Shown: positions 6,729 to 10,188 of the stretch, in pieces | How positions within the stretch are numbered: position 1 is the stretch's first letter | Layout of the letters: each line of letters begins with the position of its first letter | From: Bacteroidota bacterium | GTDB taxonomy: Bacteria > Bacteroidota > Ignavibacteria > Ignavibacteriales > Melioribacteraceae | Reading direction: 5' to 3' | NCBI GenBank assembly: GCA_023447335.1 | Contig: JAEXOD010000214.1 | Span: forward strand, 1-10,188 | Length of the DNA: 10,188 bases | Notes under the pieces: model-generated | Database searches by the model: none | Told to the model about the DNA's origin: nothing | The model's input: only the letters and a program-made list of their open reading frames with translations | Program-made: the position numbers and the translations under genes

Positions 6729-7007
6729 ATGACCACAAATGACTTTTATCTTGCAAGTTTTCTTGTTGCTTCAGGCATAAAACTGCAAGGACACAAAAGA
6801 ATTGACGATAAGACTAAGTTCTACTTTGAGGACTGTCCTAAAACAGATTTTACCGTCAATCAGTACTACTCGATGAATGGAAGCGTAGAGCCAATCACCT
6901 ACGCTAATGCTATTAAAGGATTGAAAAGCGTTATCCATTCATATGCAAATATAAATATAAATCACGAGGTAAATCACCATGTTAAACAAACTTCAGGAAC
7001 AAAATAA
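6729..7007 (+). CDS. DUF5659-like small protein
   Basis: A 92-residue protein and first gene of the rightward operon. Residues about 5-73 resemble the DUF5659 pattern seen in small element proteins: a start like DFYLASFLVASGIKL, a strand with FYFEDCP, then VNQYYS and a final helix TYANAIKGLKSVIHSY. The function of this family is not known; it tends to sit beside primase or replication genes in mobile elements. The last 19 residues (ININHEVNHHVKQTSGTK and neighbours) are polar and look like a disordered tail. The start is firm: GGAGG lies 6 nt before the ATG and a strong promoter is just upstream. Its 3' end overlaps the primase-helicase gene by 29 bp, which suggests translational coupling and a joint role. 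Confidence 0.72.
   Translation: MTTNDFYLASFLVASGIKLQGHKRIDDKTKFYFEDCPKTDFTVNQYYSMNGSVEPITYANAIKGLKSVIHSYANININHEVNHHVKQTSGTK
6948..6962 (+). repeat. 15-bp AT-rich leader repeat, copy 2
   Basis: This is an exact second copy of AATATAAATATAAAT, inside the end of the DUF5659-like gene. The sequence after it (GAGG at 6966-6969) is the ribosome site of the primase-helicase gene. Coding constraint on this stretch makes the match to copy 1 more notable than AT content alone would suggest. Confidence 0.4.
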
Positions 7008-9141
7008 TGAGCTAAAAATAAGCAACACAGATATTGTAAAAAAGTACACAAAAGATTACAAGCTAAGCATCATCCCTATCAGGCACGCCACAAAAGAACC
7101 CACGGTTCCTTGGAAGGAATTCCAAAATCGAATTTTTACTGAACAAGAAATTCATGATTATTTCAGAAACGATATTCCCTTACGCATTGGTGTCGTATGC
7201 GGAAAAATATCAGGAAATTTAGAAGTAATTGATATAGATAATAAACTAAAAAATGCTAAAGAATTTTTTAGTAAATTCATTAATAACCAACATTCATCTT
7301 CTATTTTAAAAAAATGTATAATTGAGGAAACGCCGAGCGGAGGTTACCACATTTTTTATCGATGTAACAAAATTGAAGGTAATCAAAAATTGGCATTAAT
7401 GAAAAAAGAAGATAAATATGAGGCAGTTTTTGAAACCAGAGGAGAAGGAGGATACGCGTTATGTGCCCCCACCTTCGGATATAATTTAACTCATAAAGAT
7501 TTTAGTGATATACCGACTATATCTGAAAATGAAAGAGAAATATTATTAAGTCTTGCCAGGTCTTATGATGAACGAGAACAAAACTATAAGCCACCCATTG
7601 AGTTAAAAAATACAAAACCCGACTCTCCTTGGAGTAAATACAATGAATCGGAAAGAGCTATTGAAGAAATAAAAAAACTTCTAATACAAGCGGGCTGGAA
7701 ACAGAATGGCGGAAATAATAAAGAAGAATTTTGGCTGCGACCGGGTAAGGATTCAGGTGTTTCGGCAAGTTTACGGGGTAACAGTTTTAGAGTGTTTTCA
7801 ACGAACGCCGAATTATTTGAAACTGAAAAATCATATAAACCGGCTTCTGTATATGCTTTGTTAAAATATGGAAACGGTAAAGAAAATTTTATGAAAGCTG
7901 TAAAAGATTTTGAACGAATGGGATTTGGTAAAACCGAGAAACAAATTTTAACAACAATTGCACAAGTGGAAGCTTATTTAACCAATTGTTATGATTTCAG
8001 AAATAACGAAGTGCTTGGGAAAATAGAATACTCCCAAAAAGATAAAAATAATTACAAAATTATTGAGGACGGAGAATTTGCAAGCCTATCCAGAGAATTG
8101 CAGCATGCAGATTTAAGCTATTCCAACGATAAATTAAATACTCTATTAACTTCGGATTTTGTTAGGAATTATGATCCGTTTAAGTCGTATTTTGAAAATT
8201 TGTCTGAGTGGGATAAAAAAACAGACTACATAAAAATATTAAGTGAAACTGTAAAATTACAAGATAATGGGAAAAGAGATTTTTGGGAAATGTGTTTGAA
8301 GCGCTGGTTAATTGGGTTGGTAGCTTGTGCTTTGGAAACTGATAAAACCAATGAGACGGCATTGATTTTTTATGGTGCACAAGGGATTGGAAAGACGAAG
8401 TGGTTTAATAAGCTATTCCCTAAATCGCTAAACCCAAATCATTATTTATACATTGGCTCGATTGAGGATGACAAAGATTCAAAGATTCTTATTGCAAATA
8501 AGCTAATTATAAATTTAGATGAATTAGGATCATTGAAGAAAGACGAGATTGGCTATCTAAAATCACTTTTTTCACTTACTCAAGTTTCTTTAAGAGAACC
8601 ATATATGCGTAAAGGGAAAACTTATCCAAGAAGAGCTAGTTTTGTCGGAAGCATAGATACGGTTGAATTTTTATCGGATATGGCAGGAACAAGACGTTTT
8701 CTGACTTTTTCAGTTGTGGATGTAGATTATCAGCATAACATTGATATGGATAAAGTTTATTCACAAGCGTATGCTTTATTTAAGAATGGTGATAAATACT
8801 ACTTTACAGGAGAAGAAATAGTTGAGATAAATACAAACAATGAGCAATTCAGAACCAGAAGCTATGAAGAAGACAAAATAAACGAACTTTTTTGTCCTCC
8901 GACTGAAAGTAATAGACTTTTACTAACCTCAACTGAAATCGCAGAAATGCTCGCGGGGAATTCTTCAGTTTCATATGGGATGAAAGATACTTTAACTTAT
9001 AGAATTACCAACTCAGCGATTTCAACAATTGGAAAGGTTATGGCAAGACTGAAATATAAAAGAATAAGCGTTAGAAACGATAATAAATCACCTGTATATA
9101 AATGGGAGGTGGGGAAAAATGACTTTCGTAGTAGCCTGTAG
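6979..9141 (+). CDS. Primase-polymerase / VapE-type superfamily 3-like helicase
   Basis: A 720-residue replication protein expected to prime and unwind the element's own origin. Residues about 15-195 are a Prim-Pol (archaeo-eukaryotic primase type) domain: catalytic DID at 85-87, TPSGGYHIF with His124, and ETRGEGGY at 152-159. About 220-312 is the linker domain common in such proteins (FWLRPGK, SFRVFST, SVYALLKY). About 395-640 is a VirE/VapE ATPase: LSEWDKKTDYI, Walker A GAQGIGKT (466-473), Walker B IINLDEL with Asp514/Glu515, and GTRRF (570-574) with a likely arginine finger. The last 75 residues look like a winged helix. The start overlaps the previous gene; GAGG lies nine bases before the ATG. 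All key residues are present, so it looks functional. Its last codons lie inside the first of the iteron-like repeats downstream, as in satellites whose origin follows the pri-rep gene. Confidence 0.92.
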   Translation: MLNKLQEQNNELKISNTDIVKKYTKDYKLSIIPIRHATKEPTVPWKEFQNRIFTEQEIHDYFRNDIPLRIGVVCGKISGNLEVIDIDNKLKNAKEFFSKFINNQHSSSILKKCIIEETPSGGYHIFYRCNKIEGNQKLALMKKEDKYEAVFETRGEGGYALCAPTFGYNLTHKDFSDIPTISENEREILLSLARSYDEREQNYKPPIELKNTKPDSPWSKYNESERAIEEIKKLLIQAGWKQNGGNNKEEFWLRPGKDSGVSASLRGNSFRVFSTNAELFETEKSYKPASVYALLKYGNGKENFMKAVKDFERMGFGKTEKQILTTIAQVEAYLTNCYDFRNNEVLGKIEYSQKDKNNYKIIEDGEFASLSRELQHADLSYSNDKLNTLLTSDFVRNYDPFKSYFENLSEWDKKTDYIKILSETVKLQDNGKRDFWEMCLKRWLIGLVACALETDKTNETALIFYGAQGIGKTKWFNKLFPKSLNPNHYLYIGSIEDDKDSKILIANKLIINLDELGSLKKDEIGYLKSLFSLTQVSLREPYMRKGKTYPRRASFVGSIDTVEFLSDMAGTRRFLTFSVVDVDYQHNIDMDKVYSQAYALFKNGDKYYFTGEEIVEINTNNEQFRTRSYEEDKINELFCPPTESNRLLLTSTEIAEMLAGNSSVSYGMKDTLTYRITNSAISTIGKVMARLKYKRISVRNDNKSPVYKWEVGKNDFRSSL

Positions 9142-9373
9142 TAACCTGTAGTAACCTGTAGTAAGTAAGCAAAAAGCAAGTTACTACACGTAACTTGTTT
9201 TATTATAAGAAGTTACAGTAATTGTAGTAAGTAGTAACTAAATATTATAAAAACATACAAATATAGTATATCAGTATAAGAGACAGGCAGGGAGTAGTAT
9301 ACAAAATATATATACAATATGCCTTTATAGAAAGTAGGTTACTACAGTTACTACACCTACTACAGTTACTACA
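9127..9373. repeat. Inverted iteron clusters around an AT-rich core: candidate replication origin
   Basis: The 9-bp word TGTAGTAAC and close variants form a left cluster at a 10-bp period: 9127-9135 (variant), 9137-9145, 9147-9155 and 9157-9165 (last base differs). Further copies lie at 9180-9188 (inverted), 9223-9231 and 9230-9238 (forward, variant). A right cluster carries the reverse complement GTTACTACA in contiguous 9-bp steps: 9338-9346, 9347-9355, 9356-9364 (two mismatches) and 9365-9373. Between them, about 9239-9335 is very AT-rich (TATATATACAATAT and similar). Two inverted repeat clusters around an AT-rich stretch, directly after a primase-helicase gene, match the layout of phage-satellite origins. 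The likely binder is the helicase's C-terminal winged helix. Replication activity is inferred. Confidence 0.75.
9171..9206 (+). terminator. Terminator of the replication operon, built on an iteron
   Basis: CAAGTTAC (9177-9184) pairs perfectly with GTAACTTG (9190-9197) around a 5-nt loop, with AAAAA before and TTTTATT after. It lies about 30 bp past the primase-helicase stop. Its left arm plus loop contain an inverted copy of the origin repeat (GTTACTACA, 9180-9188), so the same bases may serve in RNA termination and in DNA binding. Confidence 0.8.
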
Positions 9374-9419
9374 AAATATAAATTGGACAGTGAATTCCGT
9401 AAATTATTACCCACAAAAA

Positions 9420-9629
9420 GTGCCTGTTCGTCAATTTAGGACAGGCACCGACAGGCACATGAAAGCCACACTACGCGAAAATAAGCGAAAAAAGTGCCTG
9501 TTGTGCCTGTTGATTTTGATAAAATTGCCACAGAATTAAAAAATAGATAAAAACAGCATAAAACAGCCTAAAAACAAGCAAAATAAGTGTATAGATAGTT
9601 TTATGTTTTTGGACAGGCACTACAGGCAC
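9420..9629. repeat. Second iteron family, GTGCCTGTY, seven copies
   Basis: GTGCCTGTT occurs at 9420-9428, 9494-9502 and 9503-9511. The reverse form GACAGGCAC occurs at 9440-9448, 9450-9458 and 9612-9620, plus 9621-9629 with one mismatch (TACAGGCAC). The pattern is one forward, two reverse, two forward in tandem, two reverse in tandem, with 9-10 bp steps inside each pair. A degenerate copy (GACAGGCAG, 9282-9290) lies inside the AT-rich core of the first block. The spacers are AT-rich and contain no gene. Candidate roles are a second origin module, an incompatibility or copy-control locus, or recombinase/regulator arm sites. The repeats are clear; the function is open. Confidence 0.75.
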
Positions 9630-9657
9630 TTTTCGTGTCGGTGGGGGAAAAAAGAGG

Positions 9658-9673
9658 AGGAGAAATATCTCCT
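9658..9673. repeat. Small perfect hairpin AGGAGA-AATA-TCTCCT
   Basis: A 6-bp stem with a 4-nt loop in a gene-free stretch between the second repeat family and the terminator at 9754. No T tract follows. It may be a structural part of the repeat region or incidental. Confidence 0.25.
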
Positions 9674-9753
9674 GATATAAACTGGAACCTACCTCTGTCC
9701 ATAGGACATCATAAAAAAAATGTTGCTCGAAAGTAGTTAGATAGAAAAAAAAC

Positions 9754-9798
9754 AATAGCTGTAACTCTATTTAAATAATAAGTTGCAGCTATTTTTAT
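9754..9798 (+). terminator. Strong bidirectional-looking hairpin terminator
   Basis: AATAGCTGTAACT (9754-9766) pairs with AGTTGCAGCTATT (9781-9793) over 13 positions with one wobble, around a 14-nt AT loop. A T-rich tail follows on the plus strand, and an A-run (9745-9752) gives a T tract on the minus strand. No gene ends immediately before it, so it may insulate the repeat region from transcription on either side, or end an untranslated RNA. The stem word TTGCAGCT recurs at 9818-9825. Confidence 0.65.
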
Positions 9799-9860
9799 CT
9801 CAAAAAAAAGTGTACAATTGCAGCTTTTTAGGCAAACTCATCATGGCGACTTTTACGCGA

Positions 9861-9980
9861 CCTACCCCCCTAAAACGGGACCCTACCAAGTACCCAAAAG
9901 CCAGGGTACCCCCTTTTTTTAGGTACCCCCCTATCTCGCATATAAAATTTTGGGGGGCTAAATTTGTGGCGTCCCCCTTA
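9861..9980. other. C-run/G-run region with repeated TACCCCCCTA
   Basis: In an otherwise AT-rich window this stretch carries runs of C6 (9865-9870), C5 (9909-9913), C6 (9926-9931) and C5 (9973-9977), and G6 (9952-9957). The decamer TACCCCCCTA occurs at 9863-9872 and 9924-9933. GGTACCCCC occurs at 9905-9913 and 9922-9930, and GGGTACCC (9904-9911) is a perfect palindrome. The C6 at 9926 can pair with the G6 at 9952. The composition suits a structured single-strand site or a protein-binding region; it does not look like coding sequence. Confidence 0.45.
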
Positions 9981-9986
9981 AGCAAA

Positions 9987-10041
9987 GTGTACGAGGTGTA
10001 CAGCGTGTACGACATAATTAAACAGCGTGTACGCCCTGTAC
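9987..10041. repeat. Third iteron-like array, GTGTAC at 9-bp spacing
   Basis: GTGTAC occurs at 9987-9992, 9996-10001 and 10005-10010 with an exact 9-bp period, again at 10027-10032, and as CTGTAC at 10036-10041, once more nine bases on. AGCGTGTACG is shared by the copies at 10005 and 10027. One further GTGTAC lies at 9810-9815. The regular one-turn spacing suggests cooperative protein binding on one DNA face. No gene is recognisable immediately on either side. Confidence 0.6.
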
Positions 10042-10106
10042 ATCATATATTATCTCATTAGCACAAGCTTTTTTGTACTAATAAAACTACTTGCTTAGAG
10101 TTTATA

Positions 10107-10138
10107 AGAATTGATGCATTACATCATTACTTAATTCT
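10107..10138. repeat. Nested inverted repeat near the right edge
   Basis: AGAATT (10107-10112) is complementary to AATTCT (10133-10138). Inside lies TGATG-CATTA-CATCA (10112-10126). The nested dyads in AT-rich DNA could be an operator for a gene beginning beyond the window. Confidence 0.3.
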
Positions 10139-10188
10139 ATTTCTGTTTCTTATAGGAAAAATCCAAATATTATATCACAATGAAGATT

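Larger units (their letters stand above)
9142..10188. other. Gene-free repeat region behind the replication operon
   Basis: About 1050 bp carry no open frame with a convincing start, composition or family resemblance. The contents in order are: the origin-like block with its embedded terminator, the GTGCCTGTY family, a small hairpin, the terminator at 9754, the C/G-run region, the GTGTAC array and a nested dyad. All three repeat words use 9-10 bp steps. The stretches 9512-9611 and 10042-10106 are plain AT-rich sequence in which I see nothing specific. No copy of the tRNA-Lys 3' end was found, so the element continues past the right edge. Confidence 0.6.

Noticed and set aside
9471..9755. 94-codon open frame on the minus strand
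   Set aside because: It runs through four copies of the GTGCCTGTY repeat and AT-rich spacer. The hydrophobic, Phe/Leu-rich product is what A/T-rich noncoding DNA gives, and no ribosome site precedes it.
9127..10041. CRISPR array
   Set aside because: The repeats are only 6-10 bp, often contiguous or inverted, with irregular spacers and no cas genes. They are iteron-like.
9783..10061. 92-codon open frame on the plus strand
   Set aside because: Its first ATG lies in the arm of the terminator at 9754-9798. Neither it nor the ATG at 9843 has a ribosome site, and the translated protein is only a read-out of the C-runs and the GTGTAC array. The opposite-strand frame (9800-10015) fails for the same reason.
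9142..10188. Right attachment site copying the tRNA-Lys 3' end
   Set aside because: I looked for the T-arm/acceptor sequence (TTCGAGCCCACCCGCGCTCA and parts of it) on the plus strand and found no match. The CGCGAAA at 9474-9480 resembles 3588-3593 only over a few bases.
10180..10188. Start of a new gene at the right edge (ATGAAGATT)
   Set aside because: Only three codons are visible and the nearest AGGA (10154-10157) is more than 20 nt upstream, too far for a ribosome site.

Overview
The window is AT-rich DNA in two parts: a host chromosomal margin (about 1-3520) and the integrase-proximal part of an integrated mobile element (about 3570 to the right edge). The host probably belongs to the Bacteroidota/Ignavibacteriota (FCB) side of the bacteria. 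This is inferred from the low GC, a large multi-PAS sensor kinase with a 5TMR-LYT-like membrane end, a tRNA gene with no encoded CCA, and a VapE-type helicase resembling Bacteroidota element proteins. Clear Shine-Dalgarno sites and a near-perfect TTGACT-17-TATAAT promoter argue against a typical Bacteroides-like promoter system. The genus cannot be named.

Layout. 3-3365 (+) is the C-terminal 1120 residues of a membrane sensor histidine kinase (five PAS domains, one GAF, HisKA, HATPase), cut by the left edge. 3441-3512 (+) is tRNA-Lys(UUU), with its own promoter and a terminator. Next to its 3' end is a leftward gene set: a tyrosine recombinase (3659-4696), a small excisionase-type HTH protein (4701-4973) and, after a 215-bp gap rich in inverted repeats, a DUF3631-type AAA+ ATPase (5189-6418). 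A 310-bp divergent control region (6419-6728) follows, with a tandem operator-like repeat and the strong rightward promoter. That promoter serves a small DUF5659-like gene (6729-7007), overlapped by a 720-residue primase-polymerase/VapE-type helicase (6979-9141).

The last ~1050 bp (9142-10188) have no convincing gene but are dense with repeats. There are inverted clusters of a 9-bp word (TGTAGTAAC) flanking an AT-rich core, a second 9-bp word (GTGCCTGTY) in seven copies, a C/G-run region, and a third array (GTGTAC) at 9-bp spacing. The first block, directly behind the primase-helicase gene, looks like the element's replication origin.

How it may work together (inference): the recombinase and its excisionase-like partner move the element in and out of the tRNA-Lys locus. 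The primase-helicase, perhaps helped by the DUF3631 ATPase, replicates it from the iteron block. The HTH protein and the repeats in the control regions decide between the states. The architecture recalls phage satellites (PICI/P4-like) and small integrative elements, but no capsid, packaging, relaxase or cargo gene is visible. No copy of the tRNA 3' end was found on the right, so the far boundary lies outside the window.
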